Origin: Hormoscilla sp. GM7CHS1pb
GTDB taxonomy: Bacteria; Cyanobacteriota; Cyanobacteriia; Cyanobacteriales; Desertifilaceae
Reading direction: 5' to 3'
Assembly: GCA_014323675.1 (NCBI GenBank)
Contig: JACONN010000002.1
Span: forward strand, 2,958,001-3,022,000
Length of the DNA: 64,000 nt
In this document: piece after piece, positions 1 through 7,940 of the stretch
Numbering within the stretch: position 1 is the stretch's first letter
How the letters are laid out: each line of letters begins with the position of its first letter
Made by a program: the position numbers and the translations under genes
The notes under the pieces: generated by a model
Told to the model about the DNA's origin: nothing
The model's database searches: none
Seen by the model: the letters and a program-made list of their open reading frames with translations, nothing else

Positions 1-717
1 GACCTCTTGTTCTAAGGAAACATTCCGTTGTTCCAAGGTTTCTATTTTGGCTTGTTCTGCTTTAACCAATTCGTCCACTGACGGCGGATCGAGTAATTCT
101 TTTACCGATAAAGTGAACTCCTCAAACTGACTGGAAATAATTGATTTCTCTTCAGGGAAATCTACAAAACTATATCCTTCTTCATTGTGAGAATTTGCAA
201 ACACGCGCACTCGTTTCTTTTTCGGATCTACTATCCAGTATTCGGCAATTTCCGCCAGTTCGTATTCGCTGCGTTTAATCTCATAATCATTTTGGCGATT
301 GCTGCTGACAATCTCTATTACCAGCATGGGCTTTCGATCGAAATCTAAGACACCAGCACCAGGGCGATGACGAACTTCATTCCAAACAGCGTGGCTATAG
401 ACTACCACATCGGGAATTCGAGATGTATTTTCTTCCGTTCGGACACCGGTTGCTAAACCCTCCACGGCTAAATCCAATTTTTTGGCCGCAAAGTAGCGCT
501 GGAACTTATGAACCAGAAACCTGTAAATATTGGTATGATTGTGGGTCGTTGCTCCCATGGGTATCAATTTCCCCCTGACTAATTCATAGAGAACACCAGG
601 TTCTCCTTCATAGGAGAGATATTCTTGGAAAGTGAACAGATGTTCTCCGATGCGATGTTCAATTTCAGGAGGTTCCTTGATGGCCACCTCCGTTCCTGGG
701 ACGACAGCTTGAGTCAT
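1..717 (-). CDS. Uma2 family endonuclease, 3' end outside window
   Basis: Reading leftward from an ATG at 717 gives 239 codons open to the window edge, so the C-terminus is missing. The protein begins MTQAVVPGTEVAIKEPPEIE and contains the Uma2/DUF820 core: EYLSYEGEPGVLYELVRGKL, GVRTEENTSRIPDVV, a DFDRKPMLVIEIVSSN strand and EYWIVDPKKKRVRVF. The D...EIVS...K arrangement fits the PD-(D/E)XK nuclease fold known for this family. It is a close paralogue of the genes at 31647 and 32702 and shares their upstream GCGATCGC/GGGAGGT segment. Its cellular role is unknown; Uma2 proteins are expanded in cyanobacteria. The family call is secure, the function is not. Confidence 0.9.
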   Translation of the reverse strand, partial: MTQAVVPGTEVAIKEPPEIEHRIGEHLFTFQEYLSYEGEPGVLYELVRGKLIPMGATTHNHTNIYRFLVHKFQRYFAAKKLDLAVEGLATGVRTEENTSRIPDVVVYSHAVWNEVRHRPGAGVLDFDRKPMLVIEIVSSNRQNDYEIKRSEYELAEIAEYWIVDPKKKRVRVFANSHNEEGYSFVDFPEEKSIISSQFEEFTLSVKELLDPPSVDELVKAEQAKIETLEQRNVSLEQEV

Positions 718-778
718 AATAGACCTCCCTTGCGATCGCGTTATGCAACTATTATAGCACGGGTTCAGCCCGGGCTCT

Positions 779-984
779 GCCTCAGAATGTACGTTCCTTG
801 CCAGAGTCAGGGAACGAGTTCTGGCGTGAGTCAACGATCGCTCTTATACTATCCCTCGTTGCTAGTTTCTAGCTAGCAACGTTTCCAAGAGGCTCTGCCT
901 CGTGTCCTGACAGGAGGCAGAGCCTCAGAATGTACGTTCCCTGCCAGAGTCAGGGAACGAGTTCTGGCGTGAGTCAACGATCGC
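779..984. repeat. 63-bp direct repeat, two copies
   Basis: Positions 779-841 and 922-984 are near-identical 63-bp copies differing at one base. They begin GCCTCAGAATGTACGTTCC and end at a HIP1-like GATCGC. Each contains small inverted motifs around GTTCC/GGAAC. No gene is visible between 718 and 1150. Confidence 0.85.
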
Positions 985-1149
985 ATAGCCTGGGAAACAA
1001 TACTGGTAAAATTGTTTTTATTGTACCACAGATGACAGCGATCGGGTTGACGGGGCGATCGCCCTATGTTGCTGGCTCTGCTGGCACCGGTTAATGGGGC
1101 GATCGCCAATGTTATGTAATCGCGAATGTTATGTAATCGCCAAAATAAT

Positions 1150-1363
1150 GTAGGGGCACAGCGCCAGCGTATCAACAGATTATCGGTTCATTCGATCGAT
1201 ATAATATCGCCGTGCCCCGGCCTGTGCGCCCCGGTAAAATGCGATCGCCAATGTCCTGTGTGCCCGGAAATGATGCGATCGCCAATGTTCTGGCGGGGCA
1301 CGGCAATAGAGATCTTTTGGTTTATATTGTTGTTTTATCGGTGCGCTGACGCTGTGCCCCTAC
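1150..1363. repeat. Inverted-repeat element with GTAGGGGCACAGCG ends
   Basis: The left end GTAGGGGCACAGCGCCAGCG and the right end GCGCTGACGCTGTGCCCCTAC are inverted copies, with a second inner pair (CCGTGCCCC near 1210, GGGGCACGG near 1293). The interior holds several HIP1 octamers and no ORF. Size and symmetry suggest a MITE-like or dispersed palindromic element. No target duplication could be recognised. Confidence 0.6.
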
Positions 1364-1604
1364 CGGTGGCATCTGGTGGTAAGAAACCAGATTTTGAGCA
1401 AAATCTAGTTTCACGGGTTGCGATCGAGAGGTTAGGGTGGTAAGATATAATAGCTAACAGGACGCTATAAGCTGTCCGATTGGTAAGGTGTTACTGTCCC
1501 CGGTTTTGCAAAAAAACCGGGTTTATGCTATATGAGATATCTACCCACAGATATAAAAATGACCGACAAAACAGAACGAGATTAGACGATTATTTTAGAA
1601 CTCA

Positions 1605-1845
1605 GATGGAGTCGAACAAATAACTCAGGCATTAGCAGATTATCCCACAGAATCTTTACAGGTAGTTGGCCACGGGGCACCAGGTTGCTTGTATTTAGGC
1701 AAGACCCCTCTGGATAGAGAGAATTTGTCACGATACAGCCAGCAACTGATGGAGTGGGGAGTTGCTGATATCGGACTGTACCCATGTAATGTAGCAGCCG
1801 AAAATAATTCAGAATTTATGTTGCGCCTGCACCAACTGACGGACT
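1605..1845 (+). pseudogene. DUF4347 domain remnant
   Basis: The frame read from GAT at 1605 gives a recognisable piece of a DUF4347 domain: QVVGHGAPGCLYLGKTPLD, then GVADIGLYPCNVAAEN and FMLRLHQLT. DUF4347 normally sits at the N-terminus of very large cyanobacterial surface proteins, with Calx-beta or hemolysin-type repeats after it. Here a stop (TAG at 1596) lies just upstream, and after HQLT the sequence runs straight into unrelated proline-rich codons. Only about 80 residues survive. A Calx-beta scrap at 4367 and an RTX scrap at 55974 could be parts of similar proteins. It is very unlikely to be expressed. Confidence 0.75.
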
Positions 1846-1860
1846 CCTCCCCCTTCCCTC

Positions 1861-3346
1861 TCACCGCCCCTGCCCCCTCCAAATCCTGATATCATAGTCC
1901 TTGTCCTCGTAGTCGCATGGACGCCAACTACACCCACTACCACTGACGATTGTCTGCCCATCGGGACTAAAGACGACGCTAAAAACCGGGTCCGAATGAC
2001 CAGTGAGGGTACGCAGTAACCTGCCGCTTCCCAGATTCCAAATCTCGATCGTATCGTCCCTACTACCACTGGCTAACAACTGCCCATTGGGACTAATGGC
2101 CACGCTCTCAACACCGGCAGAATGACCAGTGAGGGTACGCAGTAACCTGCCGCTTCCCAGATTCCATCGTATCGTCCCTACTACCACTGGCTAACAACTG
2201 CCCATTGGGACTAATGGCCACGCTATTAATCCAGTCGGAATGACCAGTGAGGGTACGCAGTAACCTGCCGCTTCCCAGATTCCAAATCTTGATGGTATTA
2301 TCCCAACTGCCACTGGCTAACAACTGCCCATCGGGACTCAAGGCGACGCTCAAAACCGAGTCGGAATGACCAGTGAGGGTACGCAGTAACCTGCCGCTTC
2401 CCAGATTCCAAATCTTGATGGTATTATCCCAACTGCCACTGGCTAACAACTGCCCATCGGGACTCAAGGCGACGCTCAAAACCGAGTCGGAATGACCAGT
2501 GAGGGTACGCAGTAACCTGCCGCTTCCCAGATTCCAAATCTTGATGGTATTATCCCAACTGCCACTAGCTAACAACTGCCCATCGGGACTCAAGGCGACG
2601 TTCGTAACCGGGTCGGAATGACCTTTGAGGGTGTTGGCTAGAACGTAGTTTGTGGGAGAGGGGTAGATAGGCTTGTAACTATTAATCGGAATGCCAAAAA
2701 ATTCCGATGCCCCAACATAAGGATCGCGAATGGCGAGTCCATTAATACCCACTACATTACCTTGTTCATCCAGTATCGGACCGCCACTCATTCCCGGTCT
2801 AATAATACTTGTATGGACTAAACTATAGCCCTCCCCAGTCTTGGACTCAGTTGAGGCAATATTGCCATCGCGAAACCGATATTCCCGTTCTTTTCGGTTC
2901 GACGGACCTATTGTACTGACCCAACCTGAAACATAGATTTTCCTACCTACAACTAATTGCGATGAATCCCCTAAATTGGCCACGCGGTAACGTCGGGTGC
3001 TAGTAAAACGCAAGACTGCTAAGTCTATTCCCCCAGGTTGACACATGTCTTGATTGGCATTAACCCGATAGCGACGGCCCGCGTGAGTAATAATAGTATA
3101 GGTTCCTGGAGTTTCGATCGCGTGACAGTTGGTCAGGACAGTATAAGTATCGCCTCGTTTGCCCACGATCGCGCCAGAGACATTTTCCGGTCCATCGATC
3201 CGCACAGTAATTTCTTGAGCAATTTTGCCAACTTCTTCGGAGGATAACCCCACAGCGATTTGAGGCTGCACCAGGGCCAAGGTAGCCGCCACACCAAGTA
3301 ACGCTGCGGGTATTTTATAGGATAGTTTCATAGTTCTGTGAGTCAA
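1861..3346 (-). pseudogene. Secreted trypsin-like protease with WD40 repeats, frameshifted
   Basis: From 3346 the protein has a signal peptide (KIPAALLGVAATLALVQPQ), then a serine-protease domain with the triad visible as H in TNCHA, D in GGIDLAVLRF and S in RPGMSGGPIL. Tandem WD40 repeats follow, encoded by near-identical 126-bp units (GHSDSVLSVALSPDGQLLAS type). The frame breaks near 2166, where one unit lacks 8 bp (AAATCTCG) present in its neighbour. The remaining two repeats continue in another frame to a stop at 1861. Cyanobacteria commonly fuse trypsin and WD40 modules, and the propeller probably binds a partner. The 412-residue product ending at 2108 might still have protease activity. 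Unequal exchange between repeats could explain the deletion. Confidence 0.85.
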
Positions 3347-3465
3347 TCAATCCTACATTCGGAGCATTGTATATCCTTTGAAAGGGATGGAGAAGAACCT
3401 GTCATTCCGAGGGGTGGACAGACTGCGACCAATAAACTTCCAGCGGTTCGGCGAGGTTCTTTACC

Positions 3466-3543
3466 GGTCCTCTCATGTCCCCATCGGAACCGGTCCTCTC
3501 ATGTCCCCATCGGAACCGGTCCTCTCATGTCCCCATCGGAACC
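3466..3543. repeat. 26-bp tandem repeat, three copies
   Basis: Three exact consecutive copies of a 26-bp unit starting GGTCCTCTCATGTCCCCATC. The unit contains the half-palindrome CGGAACCGG. It lies upstream of the divergently read trypsin-WD40 gene and directly before the longer 42-bp array. Confidence 0.9.
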
Positions 3544-3546
3544 GGC

Positions 3547-3924
3547 GAGGTTCTTTCCCTGAACATTCATGTTCAAAACCTCTCTGTCGAGGTTATTTAC
3601 TTGAACATTCATGTCCAAAACCTCACCGACGAGGTTTTTAACCCCAACATTCATGTCCAAAACCTCACCGACGAGGTTTTTAACCCCAACATTCATGTCC
3701 AAAACCTCGTCGGTGAGGTTTTTAACCCCAACATTCATGTCCAAAACCTCACCGACGAGGTTTTCAACCCCAACATTCATGTCCAAAACCTCACCGACGA
3801 GGTTTTTAACCCAAATATTCATGTCCAAAACCTGAACTGCGAGGTTTTTTACCTGAAAAGTCATGTCCAAAACCTGAACTGCGAGGTTCTTTACCGGAAA
3901 ATGCAAGTCCCAAACCTCTCTGGT
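3547..3924. repeat. 42-bp tandem repeat, nine copies, each able to form a hairpin
   Basis: Nine contiguous 42-bp units (378 bp). Each has a CATGTCCAAAACCT block and an inverted pair AAAACCTC...GAGGTTTT separated by about six bases. Central units are almost identical and outer ones diverge. Because 42 is a multiple of three, both strands stay open: plus gives a 14-residue repeat (NIHVQNLTDEVFNP), minus gives another (VLDMNVGVKNLVGE). Neither has a convincing ribosome site or known domain, so I treat this as a non-coding minisatellite with stem-loops. Confidence 0.9.
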
Positions 3925-4057
3925 CTCCCCTCGCAATCACATATTGGCTGCTCCCGTCGTGAAGCACCCGCTTACCACAGACTCTCAGAGTCTTGAGAGT
4001 TTTCCTCCTCAACTGGTTGCACCGGTTGAGAGTTTCCCTCCTGAACTGGAAGTAGAT

Positions 4058-4252
4058 TTATCCACGGTCAACCCAGATAATTATTGGCACATTTCCCTTG
4101 CTCGTGCGCGCGATCGTGGCCGGTACACCATCACGGCTACCGCAGAAGAACTTATTGTTGCTTTGGGCCGCACCCGGTTCTGTGGCGGCGGTGGTCCCTA
4201 GGGTTAAGGCGAATAACCCAGTCAGGATTTGCCTGAATAACTGGTATTTCAT
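4058..4252 (-). pseudogene. COP23-domain protein, truncated
   Basis: A 64-residue ORF with a signal peptide (LFALTLGTTAATEPGAAQ) followed by NNKFFCGSRDGVPATIARTS and GNVPIIIWV, which is the opening of the COP23 domain known from cyanobacterial circadian-oscillating proteins. Full members are around 150-200 residues; here a TAA follows VDRG and the rest of the domain is absent. The downstream side abuts the 42-bp repeat region. It may be expressed as a tiny secreted peptide but is more likely a remnant. Confidence 0.6.
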
Positions 4253-4366
4253 TTCCTCGCTCCCTCAGGGAATCACCTAAGAACATAACTATGATATCAT
4301 ATCTATAGAATTAGTCGGCTAGAAGCTAGAAACCGGGTTTCTTGTCCAGCTATCAACAAGAAATCA

Positions 4367-4525
4367 ATGATCTCACCAGAGAACGGTTTCTTAACCACAG
4401 CCGTTATTAACATTCCTATCAACGACGACGACTTGTCCGAAGGCACGGAAAACCTCAATCTCACCTTAGTCAATGCCACCGAAGCGACGATCGGCAACCA
4501 AAACACGGCCATTGTCAGCATATAG
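4367..4525 (+). pseudogene. Calx-beta domain remnant
   Basis: An ATG-to-TAG frame of 52 residues reads NIPINDDDLSEGTENLNLTL and NATEATIGNQNTAIVSI. This is the second half of a Calx-beta motif: the D-D-x(3)-E-G-x-E calcium-binding loop and the terminal strand. Calx-beta units occur in long arrays in cyanobacterial surface proteins, so an isolated half unit is a scrap. A GCCCGCCTGCGCGGGC hairpin follows at about 4593. Confidence 0.7.
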
Positions 4526-4648
4526 CTCATCTTGAAGGCTTTGATGTGATACAGCCGCCCGAACCCTAAAGGGTCCGGCTACGAGAACCAAGCCCGCCTG
4601 CGCGGGCTAGAGTTACCCTTCTTTACCCCTATCCCAGACCTTAAATAG

Positions 4649-4945
4649 TCACAAGGAGAACGCAAGATTGTTAATCCTCTAGAAAACATCAGCAACAAGA
4701 ACCTCAAGCACATCAGTAAGCATTTACCAGAATTTCAGCAATATGATGCCAACCTCACCCTGGATGATATAGTTAAACTAGGTCAAGAAATTGCGAAACG
4801 CCCGGAAAACTTCATGGGGACTCCAGGCGATAGACAATTTTTTGAGCAAGATGTCATGTTAGGAGAACAGACGATCCGAGTCCGGGTTGTTCTTAATGCT
4901 ATAGGAAGCATTCGTTCCGTACATATTAGGAAAGAGTCAGAATGA
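4649..4945 (+). pseudogene. Orphan C-terminal toxin domain of a polymorphic toxin
   Basis: An open frame of 98 codons follows the stop at 4646 and has no ATG, GTG or TTG in a sensible place; the first ATG is in the middle of the domain. It reads KHISKHLPEFQQYDANLTL, LGQEIAKRPENFMGTPGDR and IRVRVVLNAIGSIRSVHI. The closing strand pattern (RVRVVLN..G.IRSVH) and the size resemble the RNase-like tips of CdiA/RHS-type polymorphic toxins. Its stop overlaps the next gene's ATG (ATGA at 4942-4945), as expected for a toxin-immunity pair. The missing start suggests a displaced toxin tip left after recombination. The exact toxin family is not identified. Confidence 0.5.
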
Positions 4946-5400
4946 TCGACATTAAATGGACATTAGATGAAGAAGAAGGAATAGATCCCATAGATCCATT
5001 GGGCGACATTACCCTCACGGATGGTCGGACAAGTTTCAGCGTAGAATCGACTTATTTAGATTCCTGGTTTTCGGCATTGATTACAGGAATAAAAGCAGTA
5101 AAATCGGGCCACATGGCCACAGTTGAAGTTGCTGAAGAACCCGATATACTTATCTTTGAACCGTGGGAGTCAGGGATGATCCTATCCTATCAAAACAGTG
5201 CTTTGCGGGTCAAGCAAATTGAGGAATTTATGGAAATATTCAGACATGCAGCTCATAATTTTCTCTGTCAAGTCGATAACCAGACAGGATGCGATCGCAA
5301 TCCTTTGCTCAATTTAATTCGCGATTTCTTAGAAGCAGAGAAAATCCCCGCCTTAAGCGCTAAAGCGCTTACTACAAACAAAAGCATTTGCGTGAGATAA
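4942..5400 (+). CDS. Probable immunity protein for the upstream toxin tip
   Basis: A 152-residue acidic protein (MIDIKWTLDEEEGIDPIDPL) beginning inside the stop codon of the toxin-like frame. It has no signal peptide or membrane segment and no catalytic motif I recognise. Small acidic cytosolic proteins coupled this way to a toxin C-terminal domain are typically immunity proteins that bind and block the toxin. The assignment rests on context and size, not on recognised homology. The intact ORF beside a start-less toxin fits an orphan immunity gene retained for protection against kin. Confidence 0.5.
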   Translation: MIDIKWTLDEEEGIDPIDPLGDITLTDGRTSFSVESTYLDSWFSALITGIKAVKSGHMATVEVAEEPDILIFEPWESGMILSYQNSALRVKQIEEFMEIFRHAAHNFLCQVDNQTGCDRNPLLNLIRDFLEAEKIPALSAKALTTNKSICVR

Positions 5401-5445
5401 AATCATATCACCCATGTCAAGTGATTCAGCCCTCCCTTTTTCCCC

Positions 5446-5880
5446 TCATCCTGCTGGCGAGAAATCAGTAATCAGTTTGAGGGTAACACCGTTTTGGGCC
5501 GCCGCATCTGCTTGGCGAGCGTCTACTGTAATTAAGGGGCAATCCAGATTCAAGGCCAAAGCAATATAAAGGGAATCATACACTGCCAATTGACGATTCA
5601 AACCAATTTGCAAAGCCTGCAACAGGAGATCCTTTACTGGTACAATCTGGAAAGGTAAAGCTAACAGTTCATCAATAAATTGCTCCGCATCTGTCTGTGG
5701 TAGTCCTTGAAAGCGCACATTCTTCCAAAAAACATTGACGCACTCGATCAGACAAAACTCGGGAATATATAAGAGATCGCCTTGATGCATCCGCTCCAAC
5801 AATACCCGCACCTAGGGCGTGTATTGCTCTATGATGAAACGCTGAATCACTACACTGGTATCAACTACATAAGTTGCCAT
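5446..5880 (-). pseudogene. VapC-like PIN ribonuclease with in-frame amber codon
   Basis: From the ATG at 5880 the protein reads MATYVVDTSVVIQRFIIEQ, then TAG at 5814-5812, then continues in the same frame as VRVLLERMHQGDLLYIPEF to a stop at 5446. PIN acids visible are D7 (VVDTS), E in IPEFCLIE, D in AVYDSLYIA and D in LITVDA. The restart after the TAG (GTG at 5811) would lack the first catalytic Asp, so that product should be inactive. The start overlaps the antitoxin stop (TAATG), typical of a VapBC operon. A GAG-to-TAG change would explain the break. Confidence 0.8.
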
Positions 5881-6107
5881 TATCTGTCTCGATCCTCCCG
5901 TAGCATTTCTACAACTGATGGCGCTCCTGGTGGTGGAGTCCACATATGGCTGTCGATCGACTCCAAGGTCTTCTTCAAAGCCACTTTGTCTATTACTGGT
6001 TCAGGTTGTCGCCAGTACCGCATCATCCGATCGTCCACCACTTCTGCAATCAAAGCTTTGAGTTCCTCTACTGTCAAGTCAGCTATTACTCGCTCTCCCA
6101 TTTTCAC
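5880..6107 (-). CDS. VapB-like antitoxin
   Basis: A 75-residue protein beginning MKMGERVIADLTVEELKALI and ending in an acidic-basic tail (MLREDRDR). Short cyanobacterial antitoxins before PIN genes often have this form: an N-terminal oligomerisation/DNA-binding segment and a C-terminal toxin-binding tail. Its TAA overlaps the toxin ATG. A near copy lies 89 bp upstream (6196-6429). An AGGAG-like element (AAGGAGTTAGTGAAAATG on the minus strand) precedes the start. It probably autoregulates the operon, though no operator was identified. Confidence 0.7.
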   Translation of the reverse strand: MKMGERVIADLTVEELKALIAEVVDDRMMRYWRQPEPVIDKVALKKTLESIDSHMWTPPPGAPSVVEMLREDRDR

Positions 6108-6195
6108 TAACTCCTTCTCTTAACTTTTTTTTGCCTGAAATCATTGTAACACAATTTTTTACGCACAAAATTGGCATCAAATTTATTCCTTGCTA

Positions 6196-6429
6196 TTATC
6201 TATCTCGATCTGCACGCAGCATTTCTACAACCCCTGGCCTGCCCGCTCCTGGTGGACTCCTCCACCTATGGCTAGCGATCGACTCCAAGGTCTTCTTCAA
6301 AGCCACTTTGTCTATTACGGGTTCGGGTTGTCGCCAGTACCGCATCATCCTATCGTCTACCACCTCAGCAATTAAAGATTTGAGTTCGTCTACTGTCAAG
6401 TCAGCTATTACTCGCTCTCCCATTTTCAC
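6196..6429 (-). CDS. Duplicate VapB-like antitoxin without a toxin
   Basis: A 77-residue paralogue of the 5880-6107 protein, identical for most of its length (MKMGERVIADLTVDELKSLI, MMRYWRQPEPVIDKVALKKT) but with a slightly longer proline/glycine linker. Flanking DNA is duplicated too: the block CCTTGCTATTATCTATCT occurs after both copies and a third, geneless trace ends near 6520. This indicates tandem duplication of an antitoxin unit. The copy has no adjacent toxin, so it could act as an anti-addiction antitoxin or be drifting. Confidence 0.65.
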   Translation of the reverse strand: MKMGERVIADLTVDELKSLIAEVVDDRMMRYWRQPEPVIDKVALKKTLESIASHRWRSPPGAGRPGVVEMLRADRDR

Positions 6430-6536
6430 TAACTCCTTCTCTTACATTATCATGGTAACACAATTTTTGGCATTTTCACCAAATTGGCATCAACTTTATT
6501 CCTTGCTATTATCTATCTAACAGCAGCATCGCGATT

Positions 6537-6752
6537 TCATCCCCCACCGACGATTGTGACAATTTCCAGGCGATCGCCCTCTTGGACTAGGGTCTGGGAC
6601 CAGAATTGGCGATGCAGAATTTCTCCATTATACTCAACAGCCACCATGCGAAGATTTAACCCCAATTGCTCTAACAAAGTAGGCAAGAGGGTATGGGGTG
6701 GGCAAGTACAACATTCACCATTTACTTGCAGCGTAATTTGACTAGACATCAT
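6537..6752 (-). CDS. thiS: ThiS, thiazole sulfur-carrier protein
   Basis: A 71-residue ubiquitin-like protein ending in VTIVGGG. The diglycine C-terminus is the site activated by adenylation and converted to thiocarboxylate for thiazole synthesis in thiamine biosynthesis. The beta-grasp pattern ITLQVNGE...LLEQLGL...VAVEYNGEIL is typical of ThiS. The ATG shares a base with the thiE stop (TAATG at 6752), so translation is coupled. Two ATGs in tandem (MM) leave the exact start ambiguous by one codon. A thiE-thiS pair is common in cyanobacteria. Confidence 0.95.
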   Translation of the reverse strand: MMSSQITLQVNGECCTCPPHTLLPTLLEQLGLNLRMVAVEYNGEILHRQFWSQTLVQEGDRLEIVTIVGGG

Positions 6753-7828
6753 TAGGAATCAATCTTGTTGACATATTTAATAGTTTCAATACTCCTCAGT
6801 TGAGAGAGGAAATACTGAGTGGCTAAAGTTGGCTCCTCCGCCTGCACGATCGCTCGGACAACAGCGATGCGCTGGGCGCCAGCGGACAGCACCTCATTGC
6901 AGTTATTCACATCAATGCCCCCGATGGCGAACCAGGGAATCTTGGCATGTTGGGCCGCATGGCGGACATAATCCAAACCAGCAGCAGGTTTATCCGGTTT
7001 AGTAGGAGTTTCATAAACTGGTCCTACCCCAATATAATCAGCCCCTTCCGCGATCGCCCGTGCCATTTCCTCTGGGTTAGTAGTCGATCGACCGATCAAT
7101 CGTTGGGGACCGAGCAACTGGCGGGCCAAAGCAATAGAAATATCCTGCTGTCCCAGGTGAACGCCATCAGCATCCACCGCCACAGCCAGATCCACCCGGT
7201 CATTCATAATAAATAAAGCCCCATAGCGCGTGCAGAGTGCCCGCAGTTTTTGGGCCCGATCGAGGCGAACAATATCTTCTTCAGATTTATCCCGGTACTG
7301 TACCAGAGTTAACCCCCCAAGCATAGCAGCTTCTACAATAGTCAACAGCTTTTCGGAAGCAGATGTCACCAGATAAAGCTGGGAGGCCCACAACTGCTGA
7401 CGACGCCGATAAGCCAACAAATTACTTTCCAGACTGTAGACTCGATAGCGCATCTGCTTACAGGCCGCTGCCATATCGGGATTATCCAGCTTACCATACT
7501 CTTCCAAAACCCGCAGGGCTTCTTCCACGCGACAAAAGTTTGCCTGCAATAGCTGTCCAATATCAGAACGCCGTTGTTCTTGGGCATGGGTCAAATCAGT
7601 ACCCGGGTCAGAGGGAGTATCTCGGGCTGAGCGAATTTCCTGGCTATGCCACGTAGCAAGTGAGTGCCGCAGTTGCTTACATTCATCTGTCAGATGCTCG
7701 CTATTGAGACCAAAGCGACACCATTCTTCCAGAATGCGCAAACCTTCGCGGGCGCGGTCTAAGTTAGCATCCAAAATCCGGTAAATAGCCGACTGGGCGA
7801 ATCTATTTCCCTCATGTCTATCCCCCAT
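6752..7828 (-). CDS. thiE: ThiE, thiamine-phosphate synthase, long cyanobacterial form
   Basis: Couples the pyrimidine (HMP-PP) and thiazole phosphate moieties to give thiamine monophosphate. Residues about 1-140 are the helical N-terminal extension peculiar to the long form (RILDANLDRAREGLRILEEW). The TIM-barrel catalytic part follows with LVQYRDKSEEDI, FIMNDRVDLAVAVDADGVHL, GRSTTN, GADYIGVGPVYETPTKPDK and WFAIGGID. At 358 residues it matches the long form. It is the first gene of the thiE-thiS operon and diverges from the beta-helix gene at 7941. The start at 7828 is plausible but not fixed. No TPP riboswitch was recognised in the 112-bp gap. Confidence 0.95.
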   Translation of the reverse strand: MGDRHEGNRFAQSAIYRILDANLDRAREGLRILEEWCRFGLNSEHLTDECKQLRHSLATWHSQEIRSARDTPSDPGTDLTHAQEQRRSDIGQLLQANFCRVEEALRVLEEYGKLDNPDMAAACKQMRYRVYSLESNLLAYRRRQQLWASQLYLVTSASEKLLTIVEAAMLGGLTLVQYRDKSEEDIVRLDRAQKLRALCTRYGALFIMNDRVDLAVAVDADGVHLGQQDISIALARQLLGPQRLIGRSTTNPEEMARAIAEGADYIGVGPVYETPTKPDKPAAGLDYVRHAAQHAKIPWFAIGGIDVNNCNEVLSAGAQRIAVVRAIVQAEEPTLATQYFLSQLRSIETIKYVNKIDS

Positions 7829-7940
7829 CGGAACATCCTCACTTATTTGCTCGTTATAATACTCAACTTTTCCCTAACTTGGGAGTCAATTTTAAGTTTT
7901 AGCCTGCCCGAAATCAAGGGTTAGAAGGAAACCAGGAAGT

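Noticed and set aside
3475..3996. 173-residue repeat protein on the plus strand, 145-residue one on the minus strand
   Set aside because: Both exist only because the 42-bp unit keeps every frame open. No domain, start context or conservation argues for either.
6196..6375. Plus-strand ORFs across the duplicated antitoxin genes
   Set aside because: They mirror the antitoxin duplication; the minus-strand proteins share a clean start, TAATG coupling and family features.
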